64,000 nucleotides of DNA from Brachycybe producta. Lineage: Eukaryota > Arthropoda > Diplopoda > Playtdesmida > Andrognathidae. Where the stretch lies: positions 4,450,233 to 4,514,232 of the forward strand of contig JAUPFP010000009.1 in assembly GCA_036925085.1 (NCBI GenBank). The letters are read 5' to 3'. The notes below the pieces were generated by a model. The model ran no database searches. It was not told the origin of the DNA and worked only from the letters and a program-made list of their open reading frames with translations. The position numbers and the translations under genes are program-made. The stretch's first letter is position 1; each line of letters opens with the position of its first letter. Shown here piece after piece: positions 1 to 13,092 of this stretch.

Positions 1-1825
1 TGTCTTTATTAGAAGCAAAATGAAGAGAAACTAAAAAGTGTTTTCAAAACTAGAAAGGCAGTTCAATTAAAGGTAATTTTCATGTTGGTATCTTTCAAAA
101 TAAAATTTTAAAGTTCGGCCATTTTCAAACTCACAGAAAAGAAAAGCTTATTACGTAAGATATCAAAAACATGAAAATACCCTTAATTAATTAAGCTACC
201 CCCCTTCTAGTTCAAAAACTACAATTAGTTACTAAATTTAAAAAAATGAATGACAATTTTTCTTTTATATCAAATCGTTTCAATTACCGGCACCTTTTCA
301 ATTGAGATTTTTTTTCTTTTCTTCAAAAGTTCGTAAGTCCATATTTGGGTCAAACTCAATCCTCGCTTATACGTTACCATTTGAGAACAATACCTTGCTG
401 TAACTACAGAAGCAACTTTACATCTGCATCGACTCTGAGACTCCAATGATGACTTGGGCTAACGGTGATTCAATTACCCATACAATTTTCAATAATTCAT
501 CCGGTTCCAGAACAATACTTCTCAGTTCAGTTACTTACCGTACAATACCCCACTAGAAAAGTAAAATAATAAAACGTTAACTTGAACGATGCCATCATGA
601 ATTACCTTAAAGTTTGCCGCACACAACATCGGATCGGAATATTTTGATAACAAGCGTTTTCAATGGAGCCCCCGCACACTAGCTTGGAACGAATCGGTTT
701 GTCATAGAGGGAATATTTCGACTGATTCCGAAACTATGCGCATGCGGTGGCTCAGCATACATACTCTCCTCACTATTGCTATTGATCTCAGTTGCTGTTG
801 TCCCACTGACATAGGAATTCCGATCACCAGTTCCAATCAAATGTGCGAACAAAACTCGTTTCCGTTCGTAAGGGTTCCACGATACCAACTGTTCCGTTCC
901 GTTCCGATCCAACGTAGTGTGCGGCAAGCTTTAGCATATTATTTACTTTACTATTCTACTTTCAAATACTTCCTTAAAAGTTGTTATGATATCCTGTCCA
1001 CTTTTTCAAAACCACAAACACAAAAATTAAGAGCAAGATCATCCAATAAGAATTTATTAAATTCTAATTTAATCTTTCGAATTTCATTAATTTTTTTTGC
1101 ACCATATATTGCAAAATTCGAACTGAAAAAAGCCTCCTCCTGATCCCCCTCCCCTCCTCCTCAAAACCCTTTTTTTTACTGTAAAGACAAGACAGAAAAA
1201 GGGAACATTTTTTTTTTAGTAAAAAAGAACTTACGAGTTTAGCGATTACGGTCGACGTCTCGCTAACAAAAAAAAAATAGTAACGAACGAGCAAATGTGA
1301 AAATTAGACGTAACATAATCGATAGAACATAAAATCTTCGGAGACCCCTTAAGAAGAAGAACCTCAAAAGATATGATTATTGGACTTAATGAATTCCTTT
1401 TTATGCAATTTATTTTTTATCCTTGATTTTTATTAATCTTTCTCTCTCTCTCTCTCTTTCTAAAACTCCCCCCCCCTCTCCTCCTATTTTTTTTTTATCG
1501 GAATGTCAAAAGACACAAAGAATCTCTCCTCCAACTACGACCAAAAGACGTTAAATACACGTCACTTGATTGAGTTAAATCCAGAAAACAGTAAGGTCAT
1601 GATCCGAGCTCCAGTTCATTCATAATATATTTTGAAAAACCAAAAAGTTAGTCACAGTAACTCCTATTGAAAAATGCATAAATTTCACAAATAATAAAGA
1701 GAAAAAGAAAAATCCCACTTTCAAAATCGGCAATTTTAAAGTTCCCCCATCCCACTTCCTCCTTCCGATCGTCTAAATCTCCAAGAAACTTTTTTTTAAA
1801 CAGGACACTTTAAGGTTAAACTCTT
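1..1825. other. Downstream flank of vigilin with repeat remnants
   Basis: No gene is recognisable here. Bases 1-250 are a decayed copy of the foldback family carrying the motif AAACTAGAAG (arm near 25-110, opposite arm near 170-235). The stretch near 615-930 shares wording with 20,260-20,380 (GGAATATTTTGATAACA, then CAATGGAGCCC), so it is another dispersed repeat. A pyrimidine-rich tract with (CT)n lies at 1,440-1,490. The vigilin 3' UTR must lie in the right part: on the minus strand AATAAA occurs at 1,409-1,414 and 1,429-1,434, about 400 nt past the stop. Short open frames at 679-1,294 have no family features. Confidence 0.5.
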
Positions 1826-4800
1826 TTAATGTGGTCTCGGACCCCAATGAATGGGTTTAGCAGCTTTGGCAGCCACTTCACCCTTTCCAAACGACGGAAA
1901 ATCGTCACTGCTGCTCACATCGGGAGCCTTTTGCTCCCAAGGACCACCTTTTACGACAAACCCTTTGTTTTCGGCTGCCTGTAGACGAGATCCGTCATCT
2001 TGGCTACGACTCGGAGCCTGGGTGTAACTGCGTAACCACTCGGCCTCGTTAATGTCTTGCAACTGTGTTTGAACGGAATAAAAATGAGAAAAAGAAACTC
2101 GAGAAATTGATTTTGAAAACGTAAACTTACGTATTCTTCCTCGAAGTTGAGCAAGAGATCCTTCACTTCCATGACCGCTTCTTCAGCACCCGATATGACA
2201 ACCAAATTGGGATCCTCGCTGTCTTCTCGTGGAAAGCGAATATCTACTTTGTGTTCCTCCATAATCTTGTTGATGTTACGACCTCTGCTTCCAATCAGTC
2301 TCGAATGAATGCGGTGATCGATTTGAACGCTTTCACTCACCATATCTTCCTACAAAAAAAAAACAGAAATGTTTTCGGAATTTCTAATGACTATTTCGTA
2401 TCGCTTTTAACAAAAAGTTACGACACGACAAGAACAAAAAAATAAAAAAAAGAAAGAACATTAAAGTTCTTACGAGTTTCGATACAATGTCTTGTATCGC
2501 ATCTCGTGCGGCTTCCGCGTTCTTCTCGTAACCAGTGATCGTAATCAAATTCTCATTCTCGTCTCCTCTTTCGGGAAACTGAATGTTGACTTTATGATCC
2601 AAGCGTATCTTACTGATCACGGCACCTTTACGGCCGATGATCTTCGGATGATATTTCGGAACGACTTCGACCGTTAGTTGAAAACTACGAAGAACCTAAA
2701 AAAAAAAATTTAAGACAAACGCCGTTAAATAAACACGTCCACAGTTTTCTATTTTTGCCGTTCGTCGTCGTACTCTGTCTACTTTCTCCTTCTCCAACTC
2801 GTCCACCTTTTCGATCAACGCCGCTTTAGCATCTTCGACGTTTCCAGGAGGTCCACTGATCTGAATGACGTCACTCTGATCGCCGGCTGGAGGAACGCTT
2901 ATGTTCACATCAAAACGTCGCATCATATCGCGTACATCCTGTCCCTTTTGACCGATAATGTAACGATGGAAGTCGAATGGAACAGTAACGTTGACTGTGA
3001 CTGGAACTCGTGCCTGAAAAATGGTTTAAAAAGCAAGCTTCAATCGAAGATTCCCTTTTGTTCCTTCGCTTTTATGGCTCGTACCAAGAGAGCTTCTTTA
3101 GCCTTCTCGCAGTTTTCCTTTTTGCCGGTGATCCTGATCAAGTCCCCCTTTCGTGGAAGTTCACTTTCGACCTGATCAAGTTCTCCGGTTGTCACCTCAC
3201 CGTTCTCTTGAGAGAAATTGCCATTCTGCGTTCCGTAATCTAGGATTTTCCAAGATATAAGTGAAAACTTTACGTCTTTATTTGATTTAAATGGAATTTC
3301 TTTTATTTAAAGGTGGCTGATTTTTTTTTGGCTTTTGTCCCCCCCCCCCTCTGCTCACTACAGTGGCTAATGCTTTGCTCCATAGTCGTTTTTTTTTTAG
3401 AAAGAACATTATGGGAAAAAAGGTGAAATTGTTTTCAAAACTAGAATGGTAGAAGATTATGTTAACATTTTTTTCATGACAATATCTGAAAAAATAAACA
3501 TTTTATAGTTCAGTTTGAAAATGACCCGCTTTTAGGTTTTCCCAATGACATTTCATGAAAAACCTGTTTTTCGCCAACTATTTTAGTTCCTAAAACACTT
3601 AGAATTTTATCATAATCTTTTCTCCTGTAAAACGTTCGCTTGAAAAATATAAATTTTCTCTAAACCACGGGTTTGTGCGCGATTTCACAAACAATTTCAT
3701 GTTCCGGCTCATATCTGTAAACACCAACAGAGGGTTTTTGTGTTTTGTTTTGGTATTCAGAAACAGTGTTTCAAGACAAATTGGCGACAATTCTAAAACA
3801 TTTCTGTGACTTTTGTGTTTTGCTTTGTATGCGATTTCACAAACAATTCCATCTGTTCCAGCTCAGTTCTGTAAATACCAAACACGGGTTTGTGTTTTGT
3901 CTCTCTGTATCCTTCAACTCTTGTCCGTGCAGCGTGGACAGTTAGTATTAAAACAACAACAAAACAGTTGCGTAGTTTACGATGGACACAGCTATAGAAA
4001 CACAAAACAAAACCCAAATTTGTTTGTGTTGCGTCACAAACTTGTTGTGGGTTTGTCTTGAGTATTGCTGACAGTTGTTTCTGTTTTGTTTTCAAACTCT
4101 GCTTTTTCCAGCGTTTTTGTTAGGTTTTTTTTTGTCTTGAAATCATGTTGCATGTTTGTCAGCTAGATTTGGATAGTCCTTTAGTAACAAAATGAACTAA
4201 AAGTATAATTAACCGTTATCCTCTCTCGCATCACGGTCAGGAAACTTGATCTGAACGTCATACTCATGAGTTATATTCTGCACGTGGTAACCCTTGGCAC
4301 CCATGACCGTGCGATGATGCCTCTGAGGAATAACGCACTCAATGGTCGTCATTTGCTCCTACGAGAAAAGAGAAAAAAACGAAAACATTCAAGAAACCGC
4401 ATAGGAGGCACATATCGGACGCAACACGACGCAAACTTACAAGATCGTTCACGATCTCGGCTATCCTCTTCTTAGCACCTTCGACTCCATCTTTACTTCC
4501 TTTGAGCGTCACCGTCTCGCTCTGAACTCCACTACGTGGAAAACTAACGGTGACACCACCGTATTCGTCTCCAATGTCGCGTAGAACTTGTCCACGACGA
4601 GCTACAAAATGTCGATGATATTTTGGATCGATCTTGATCTCTGTTTCAACAACATTGTCCTAGAAAAACGAAGGAAAAAAAACCACCTTTTTAACTAAAT
4701 TTAACTAAAAAACTGAACTCCGAACTAACCAGATTCTTGACCAAAGTCTCTAGTTCTTCCTTCGCTTGTTGAACGGCTTCTTTCGTTCCCATGATGGTGA

Positions 4801-7800
4801 TCACTTCTCCGTCCTCATCGTTTTCAGACGGAAAGATAATCCGAGCTCCAGTCTTATCGCGAACTTTCCTTATGTTTGCTCCGCTTCGTCCGATGAGAAA
4901 TCGGTGGTAGTCACGTTTCGCACGGATTTCAGCTGTGTAACTCGATTGCTCCTAGAACAAAAACCAAGACAAAACAAAATTTCATAAGTTCGCTATCTGT
5001 ATCGAGATCAGAAAAGCTCTCAAAACTTACCTTTTCATTTGTGAGTTCTAAAAGCTGCTTCTTTGCCTTATCGACGTCTTCTTTTGGACCACGGATGGTC
5101 ACTTTATCGCTGTTACTTCCCTCTTTAGGAAAATGAATGTTAACTCCGCCACATTCCTCCATAATTGAACGAATTAGCCGACCCTTGGCTCCGATGATCG
5201 ACGTATGATACTTTGCCGGAATGATAATGTCGATTTGCACGATGTTCGCCTTTTCGAATTAACAATGCCAAGTGTGTTAGAGGCTAGAGCCAACCATCAA
5301 AAGAGTGACGGAAATATTTTTGCTACAACTTTTACCAGTTCATTCTGAATGGCCAAGATGCGATCACGAGCAACTTCGACATTGTTTTTCTTGCCAGTTA
5401 TGACAATGACGTCCGAATCGCTTCCTTCAGCTGGAAGACCAATTTTCGTCAATGTTTCATCGCGGATCTACAACAAAAAAAACTATTAAAATTCGGTAAC
5501 AGCGACCATTTTCGTTTGTTTTATGGAAGCTCATTACATGGGTGTCTGTGTGTAAGACAGGAGAAAAACATTTTTACGTTATTTCGCACATAAAGCAACT
5601 TAAAAAGCCAAAAATAAAAATGTTTTAGAAACTAAAGAGTAAATCAATCATTTCACGCAATTTTCACAGTCCTGCCGATTTATTAAATTTAAACTATTTA
5701 AAAATCACAATTATGGTTTTACTTTTAAGGTCAGTTTATGAAAAGCTGTTCTTGAACTCTGCCTATTTTGCGTTCGAGGAGCAAAATTATGAGAAACTAG
5801 AAAGTATGGTAGAAACTAGAATTTTCATGTAAGCTATCTTTCAAAATAAACTTTTTTTTTAACAAAAAACATTTAAAAAATATCGTATACTAAGCGCCGT
5901 CCTGCTTTAAAGTTTGAGCCTTTTCAAAACAAACTCCACGTTTCCCTTCATTTTGCAGTTGAAAGACAGAATAATCTGAATTCAACGGGCGTTTACATTT
6001 TAAAACCATCTTAAGGTGGTTATCTAATTGAATTCCCACAGCAGTTTTGGGAGATTTTTAGGGGTTTTCAATGTATGGAAATCACTCAACTTCACACGGA
6101 CGATAATTTTTAACTTTTGTCTATAAAAAGCTTATTTTGAAAAATGTCACTGGGAAAATACCCTTAAGTAACCTGAACGAGCCATCTATAGTTTCTCTTT
6201 AATTTTGCTTCAGAAGGCCTTGTTTCCATTGGAACAAAAATTTGAACTTTTTGAAAATGGTGAAAAATAGAAGAAATGTGGTCCCCGCCCAATCACTATC
6301 ATAGGCTCAAAAGTTGGACCTAAACTATGAAAACTGACCAAAAACGAAATATTTCGGTCACTCTCAAATTGTCACCATGAAAAAAAAAATATTTTCAAAG
6401 GCAATATGCACATTATTGCTCTTACTTGATTAACGCTCGTACAGTGTACGAGAATCTAACAATAAATAAACCAATCAGTAACCAGTACTTCATTCGTTAT
6501 CGCGCATGACGTATTCCCGCAGTAGCAAATCGCAGTGTTAGCTATAGGGTTACGCGGTCGGTTAGATGATATAGAATTACTCTTCTAGTTTCTAAAATAG
6601 TTTGAATTTCATCTTTAAGTCATATGCAAAATTCCATAAAAATGTTTTCTCTCTAGACACACGAACAAGAGACAAACAAAAATGACCAACTCTTACCTAA
6701 CCTGTAAAAAGATAACCACTTTGGTCACCATCATTTATTCACACAGCAAATGATCCCGCAAACTAATAAATTTACCTTCTTAATATTGGCTCCACCTTTG
6801 CCAATAATATATTTGTGAAACTGTTTGTAAATAGGCACTTCAACTTTGTAGTTATTTTCGACCATCTCCTTAAAGATGGCTGACAAATGTTTATAACACA
6901 AATCGACGTCTTGTTTCGCTCCTCTGATCGTCACAACGTCGCTCTTCGTACCTACAAACGGAACGATCTACTTAGCGACATTTACTTCGACGTACGTCGA
7001 CATAAACGGTAACAAAAAAAAACCTGGATCAGGAAACGTGATGTTCACTTGATTGAACATTTCTCTTATCTCTCGAATGTTTTCTCCTTTTGCTCCGATA
7101 ATGTTACGATGAAAACACTGATCGATGACTATATCTTTGCTTAGTTCGTTTTCCTATAAATGTAATAAAAGATTTAACGAAGATCCTGGGTACAATCGAG
7201 ATGTTTTTTCTGAAAGAGAAACGAACCATTTTCTGAGTCATTTCCAAAAGTTCTCGTTTCGCAGCAGCCACTCCCTGAGCAACACCTTCGATTCGAATCA
7301 CTTCGCAGCCTTCTAAAGACGGGATGTTAATCAAAACGCCCGTCTCTTGCTTAATACGATTCACTAAAAAAACAAACAACGTAGACATTTTTTTATCTAA
7401 ACTTTTTTTTTAAAAACTAAACAATCAAATAACGTAATAGCTTTAATAGTGCAAAGCGAACGTAACTCAAACTCTGCTCAAAAATTAGAAAACTAGAAGG
7501 GTAGCACAGTCACTTCAGGTTAATTTCATATTGATATATTTTTAAGGATGGAATTCCCTAGGAGCGACCACAACTGCAGTATTTTGCAATCTATAGTGAT
7601 TCCTGGCAGGTCGTTGTTGTGCGACTCGCGATAGTCACCCGTGGGTCAACTTGCCTGTTGTTCAGATCGCTTTTGTGTTTTGGCAAATATTTATACTGAT
7701 TTTATTGAGTGCGTGGTTTTTTTTAAACTGGGAGCATAAAACCCTCTACTACCACGACTGCGACCAGACTGCTCTCCGAGGAGTATAGTCGCAGTCGGAA

Positions 7801-10800
7801 AGTAGAGACGCCAATCACGCGCTCTGGTAGCCGGTCACGTTCGACTCAAAAAAACCGCTCGGATATAGAACTAGTTAACTAAAAAGTATATTTCTGAAAG
7901 AAAAACATGAAAACTATTCTACTACTCAGCTAAAACTAGTCTAGTTTCAAACACCATTTCAATTTCTACGTAGTTTTACTACTGAAAAGTAGAATAACCA
8001 CAGAGTTCGAAAATCAGCTGTTCATAAAACACCTAAAGAAAAATTCAAAGGTCGTTTGAACATGCTAAAAGTATTTTGGTATCGTTAGAAATAAAACATG
8101 ACAACATGAAAATATTAATTTTAAATTTCTTTAATATTTTCAAAAATATATTCGCCATGAAAACCACTTCCCTTTTCTAGTCTCTAATAAACTTCCATAC
8201 CATAATACAAAAATGAAAGTGAACAATAAAATTAGAACTCGGGTTTTTCTGCGTTTTCAGGAGCAATGTTCAGAAAGTGATCACTGATTAGTGTATTAGA
8301 AACTAGAAGAGTAAATGAATCACATATTAAATACAAACGTTTAAGGCAATTTTTTAAATTGTCGTTTTGGGGTTTTTTTTTTCATTGCAAGTTTGATAAT
8401 TATTCGGAATAAATAAATCTTCACTTGATAAAAAAATTTAAAATTAGTCATTTTGCAAAATGCATTAACAGTTTATAAAGGTATCAACAAGAAAATGCTC
8501 TTACGTCATTCGGCTACTCTTCTAGTTTCTAAAACGCATTCAAGTTTTTTTTCTTAAATTGTTTCGAAAAAGCGGATTATCCAGAGAACACTCTCAGTGA
8601 TAAAAGTATTGAAGACAAAACTTGAAACAAGACAACTTTGCAAATTAAAAAAAAAACCATCAAATTGAATTTCAGCAACAATAGTTGCTGAAGAAACATA
8701 AAACCAAACCGCAGACTCAATAGTAGAGAAACGAACACACAAACAACTATTACACCGACTTCTGCTCAGTTTTTGTTCCAAAAATAGTTCGGAACACATT
8801 TTGTGACATTCGGAATTTCTCAGCCACACATAGAGATATAATCAAACAACCTAAATCTAGCAATGCTGCCGCCACCGCCGCAATAATATATTCTAAATCT
8901 AGATACCTAAATCTTGTAATGGCAACTACAAAAGTTGACATCTTGACTTGCTTTTGCTTTTAAAAAAAAGTTGTTATTTCCAGGTTTTTTTTTTCGGGTG
9001 CAAATTCAAGAAGAAAACTTGCCACTTGAACTTTCAACTTAAAATCTAAGAAGACGATTTCAAAACACAGAAAAAACCACGTTTTATTCAAAACAGAGGA
9101 GCTTTTCTGCGATGAAACCCCTCTGTTCAGAAAGTTTAAAACGAAGTTCAAAGTGGTAAGTTTTCTTCTTGAATTAAGGCCTTAAGACTATAAAATTCTA
9201 TCTAAATGAAAAATCTCAAAAAGAGTTAATTTCTTGTAAGAGAATTTTTTCTTAGCTATTTCTGGTCTAATTTCTACAACCCAACTTGCATTTTAAAAAG
9301 AATAACCACCCAATACCTTTGTCTACACCTAAAAAGGTAAATGCATTTAAATCTTGAGCATGTTCTACAGAGCCTCCTAGTTACAGACAAACAATAAAAT
9401 TAATTTTATGTTGTTCATGTCCTTAACGGAACACCATATATTTCAACTATTCTCCTTTCTCTGGACCACGTCCTGCATGGAGCGGGATCGGTCAAATGAC
9501 GATGATGTTGATGATGAACGATGCGACATACGAGTCGGTTTTGACGAAATGTGTTTTACGACGGGCGGCCCTGCCTAACGTCAACTCCACAATGACGAAG
9601 AAATTATGAAAGACAAACAACAACCATGCCATGATCGGGATTCGAACCCAGGATCCACAAGTGGAGGCTGGTTGATCACAGGGGCCTCGGCTCATACTCA
9701 TACACTCCATATGATTCCATATCATTCAACTAAACACATTTAATTTGAAATCATTTAGCTCATGTGTAGAGTAAATAAATTATCCTAGTCATTTTCTTAG
9801 TTCCTTCTTGAAGCTTATTACAAACTGTTGAAGTTATATTCTCTTCGACTACTCGCACATTTCAACCGTTCAGACTCGTTTTGCGACGAAGTGAAATCTG
9901 TGCGGGTTACCGATAACGAAATCTGACATATTTCGTCGATTTCTAACCTTATTCGACAAGATTTGAAGAATCATGAGATTTGCTGCATAAAAACTTGCTA
10001 CAGTTTTGTTCAAAACAACGAGTCAACAGTAGAATGTGTGCGTGGTTCGTTAGAAGATCGCATCATCGATGTCTTCGTAAAAGAACGTGAGCATCTAAGC
10101 TGCAAATGCATACGCGGAACGGGCAATAACGTATCAGTCAAGTAGGGCCGCAGAGACAATCAGAAGAAAAAAATAAGCATTTTTAGACAACAGCGATCAA
10201 ACAGAACCTGAAATTGACATTTGGCTCATCTTAAGAACATATAGACTTGAGTAACGGACGCGATCGTTACACCAATGGAGAAATCATAGAATTTGTATTA
10301 TGGGATACATAAGTTTTTCTGAAATTGCAATTGGACTATTGTCCCTCTGCCACAGGCCTTCATCATTGCCTGTATTGCATAACTTATCAAAATTCAAAGT
10401 TCAAACTACGAAAACAATTTTTTTTTATATAAGACCAAAAACAAAACCTTACCGTTAGCTCCGTTTTTGCCGATAATGTGCTTGTGATACTTCGGATCGA
10501 TACGAATTTCCTCGTACGACAAACGTCCAATGAGATCGTCCGTAATCGTATTCAATTTCGTCTGAACCTGTTCGACTTCTTCGGGAGGCCCTTCAATTGT
10601 GATCTTGTTTTCGTTCTCGCTGAACTCGACGTGAACCTGCAACGATAAGCAGAAATTGTCTCTTGTATGCTTCGAAGATCGGTTTCCGAAACCCGATCTT
10701 ACCTTCTGTAAACCCTTCGTTAGCTCTTGAATATTTGCTCCCTTACGACCAATGATGTACTTATGAAGCCAGCTCGGAGCATTGATATTTGCATCAACAA

Positions 10801-13092
10801 CGCTGCTCGCCTGAAAACAACAAAAAAAGGGACGATAATACACAAGCTAACTTTTCGTTCGAATCCAAAGTCGCTTTCGAGAAACGTCACCTTCGTGTAG
10901 ACGAGAGTTAAGGCGGGTCCCAACTTATCCTGCTCTCCACGTAAAGTAACCGTGTCCGAACTACTGTCGTGAGGTGGAATCTCGACAGAAACACCAGTGG
11001 CTGCAAGAATCTCTTGGATTCCGTTACCACGCTGGCCAATGATGTATTTGTGTTGGCTTTTGCGGACATTCACCTGCACTGTCTGTGATTTACGTTTCTA
11101 AAAATCAAACCGGACACAAAAAAATGTTGTTCAAATGAACGAAGTGTTAGATAATCTTAATCCAATCAAAAACCATATTGATACAAAAGCAGAGGATATA
11201 AAGAAACTTGTACAAAACCTTCTCCTCGTAGATCATCATGATGACCTCCTTGGCCTTCATGACACCCTCCTTCTCGCCTGCGATGGTGATCTCGTCCTTG
11301 TTAATACTGAGCGGTGGAATGTTGATGCGAGTTCCCGTCTCAGAGGCCAAACGAGTCACCTGTTCTCCGTAAGCACCAGAGATGAACGGATGAAAGACTT
11401 TCTCGACGTTCAGACGTTCAAATGCAAGTTTCGCCTAAAGAACGAAAACAAACCGCACAAATCAGAACGGGAGAAGTTTAAATTAATTTTAAGTATTATT
11501 TTTAAAGTGTTTTTTTTTTAATTTTTAATGTTAATTATATTTTTTTAAAAAAAATTAAGAATTGTTTAGGATTTTTTTTTGTTATTTTTTAAAGAATTTT
11601 TTCTCTTAATTTTTATTACATAAATTTTGTAAAAATTTTTTTTTTTTTAATATTTTACAACTTTATGTAAAAGAATTTTATAAAATACTTTTAAGAAATA
11701 CTTTTAGGATTGTTTTTGTATTTAATTTTCTGATTTTTCTTATGAAAATAATTTTGAAAAAATTTTTTTAATATTTTTCAAATTATTTTCAGGATTTTTT
11801 TGTAATTTTTTAATTTTTATTATATAAATAAATTAATAATTTTCAAAAAGTTGTTTTTTTTAAAATATTTTTCAGGGTTTTTATGTAAAAAAAAGTATTT
11901 TATAAAAAAATACTTTTAGGAAATTTTTTTTGGGGGGGGGAATTTTTCGCAATTTTTTAAATAAATTTATTTTTTATAAAATTTACAATTTATTGTTTTT
12001 TTTTAATATTTTTATGCAAAAAAGTTTCTAAATTGAAATAAAAAAAATTTGTACCTTTTTTACTATTATTTTTTAAAATAATTTTTTCTATTTTTTTCAT
12101 GTAAATTAATTCAAATATTTTAAATACTCATTAAATCTGTAATTAGTTTTAAAAGATTCTTTCCTTAAAAACTACAAAGCATTAAATTTCAATTCTAACT
12201 AAAACAATTCTAGTTAATCGATTAATTTTAAACTAGTTATAAAACAGTTTATCATACAATAAATTACATTATTATAAACAAATTTAACAAATGGTTGATT
12301 TATTTCTATTCTAATCAATAAAAGGTATGTCTTCACCTGTTCATCAGAAATTAGCTGGATTTCGTGCGACGCTTTATCGGTGTTCTCCTTCGTCCCGACG
12401 ATCTTGATCTGATCCGAGTTGTCGTCAGATCTCGGCACCGTGATCTTTGTCGCAGTCGACGCTTCGAGTTCCTTCAGTCGTTTACCGGTTTTACCGAGTA
12501 TGAACCGGTGATGTTCTTTCGGAATACAGATCGAAACCATCGCCTTCAATAAAGAAGAACAGATCATAAAACTCATGAAGCTGAGACCACACACAAACAA
12601 AGAAAAGAGTTCTCCTCCAAACCTGCGTCTGCAAAGCATTGATGATCATCCGTCTAGCATCCATCACTGCAGTTTGTTTTCCAGTAACGAGAACGGTTAG
12701 CGATTGATCTTTTGCCGAACTGATCTCGATGTGGGCTCCAGTCTTTTGCATGATTTCGGCACAGATCTTAGATTGTTCTCCTTGGCCTCCGAACTGTTCG
12801 TTCTCCTCCTTGTAGCGACGTTCTTCGACCGGAACGCTAAAAACCTAAACGAAAAACACAGAAGAATTAAGCCGCAGCACATCTCGTTAAACGTACGACA
12901 ACCTCTTACCACCGTGATGACCGAGCGGTTGACCGTCATACGTTGGTTCCATTGTCCGAGACTAGCTTGCTGCTGAATGTCAATTGTAGTACTTTCCGGT
13001 AAAGCGGGAAAAACTTCATCATAGCTGAAAGACGGTTCGTACACTTCGTGGCTCTCCTCGATCCTCACCGGTTCCTCCATTTCCAAATCCAT
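1826..13092 (-). CDS. HDLBP: Vigilin (HDLBP-like), 14-KH-domain RNA-binding protein
   Basis: Vigilin is a cytosolic/ER-associated RNA-binding protein built almost entirely of KH domains; in other animals it binds mRNA and tRNA and is linked to translation and sterol/lipoprotein biology. Twenty exons were traced: 12910-13092, 12623-12844, 12337-12543, 11219-11434, 10891-11097, 10703-10810, 10453-10636, 7227-7363, 7024-7153, 6776-6951, 5336-5467, 5031-5249, 4730-4951, 4441-4659, 4214-4358, 3085-3239, 2774-3013, 2474-2695, 2131-2349 and 1826-2062. They sum to 3,780 nt, 1,259 aa, close to the vertebrate length (about 1,270). GxxG loops of successive KH domains are visible: GKTG, GAYG, GQRG, GRKG, GKNG, GAKG, GKGG, GAKG, GRSG, ARRG, GAKG, GQKG, GRKG, GSRG. 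A degenerate KH-like unit precedes them (residues 62-135). The N-terminus keeps FPALPE, and the C-terminus keeps the family's SSSDDFPSFG and ends WGPRPH. Start: first in-frame ATG of exon 1. The donor of exon 4 (GTTTTG) is weak. Large introns at 3240-4213, 5468-6775, 7364-10452 and 11435-12336 hold repeats. Confidence 0.96.
3300..4190. repeat. Repeat-filled vigilin intron 15
   Basis: The intron holds two elements. At 3,340-3,760 is a copy of the AAACTAGAATGG foldback subfamily, with the end module CACTACAGTGGCTAATGC that recurs near 60,465. At 3,660-4,110 is a block rich in GTTTTGTGTTTTG and its complement, in which CACAAACAA recurs. Its right part (about 4,025-4,130) matches, in reverse orientation, the insert at 62,145-62,355. 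I see no coding sequence; the short open frames on both strands come from the low-complexity wording. Confidence 0.5.
5480..6770. repeat. Vigilin intron 10, foldback remnants
   Basis: This 1.3-kb intron contains an AAACTAGAA-type foldback arm (about 5,740-6,020) and decayed pieces with the same wording to about 6,400, ending in TTCTAGTTTCTAAAATAG near 6,580. No coding potential was seen. Confidence 0.45.
9339..9770 (+). mobile_element. Decayed TWA-type (Harbinger-like) MITE, split
   Basis: The left piece (about 9,339-9,440) has the family words AATGCATTTAAAT, GTTCTACAGAGCC and TTCATGTCCTTAAC. The right piece (about 9,728-9,770) has CTAAACACATTTAATTTGAA and CTCATGTGTAGA. Intact copies elsewhere carry these blocks without interruption, so the material between them is a later insertion. 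Confidence 0.65.
9441..9727 (-). mobile_element. tRNA-derived SINE inserted in a MITE
   Basis: On the minus strand the head resembles a tRNA gene. GGGTTCGAATCCC (9,636-9,648) is a good RNA polymerase III B box / T arm, and upstream GTATGAGCCGAGGCCCC looks like a degenerate A box. A non-tRNA body of about 190 bp follows, without a long poly(A). The flanks inside the host MITE are near-duplicates (about CATATATTTCAAC on the left, CATATCATTCAAC on the right), the size expected for LINE-driven insertion. It is not a functional tRNA gene, because no full cloverleaf can be drawn. Confidence 0.65.
11440..12330. repeat. T-rich low-complexity tract in vigilin intron 3
   Basis: This is nearly 0.8 kb of diverged TTTTTAAAATTTTT-like sequence, with one G run at 11,932. 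No coding potential or transposon ends were seen. It reads like an old expanded A/T tract. Confidence 0.6.

Larger units (their letters stand above)
7364..10452. other. Longest vigilin intron (3.1 kb), nested repeats
   Basis: Contents: a unit with CGACCACAACTGCAG and a partly complementary block at 7,560-7,800; AAACTAGAAG-type foldback fragments at 8,020-8,540; a small foldback at about 8,995-9,175, where GAAGAAAACTTGCCACTTGAAC faces its near complement; a decayed Harbinger-like MITE split by a tRNA-derived SINE (9,339-9,770); and unassigned sequence at 9,780-10,450. The open frame at 9,963-10,145 has no recognisable product. Confidence 0.45.

Noticed and set aside
736..1143. 135-codon plus-strand open frame
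   Set aside because: Lies in repeat wording shared with the 20.3-kb intron, has no domain and overlaps another frame on the opposite strand.
3745..4095. Overlapping frames on both strands in vigilin intron 15
   Set aside because: The sequence is low-complexity GTTTTGTGTTTTG wording. The frames mirror each other and lie inside an intron supported by exon phase on both sides.
9600..9680. A tRNA gene on the minus strand
   Set aside because: Only the T arm is convincing. No acceptor stem or anticodon arm can be paired, and it is embedded in a longer insert with flanking duplications, so it is a SINE head.
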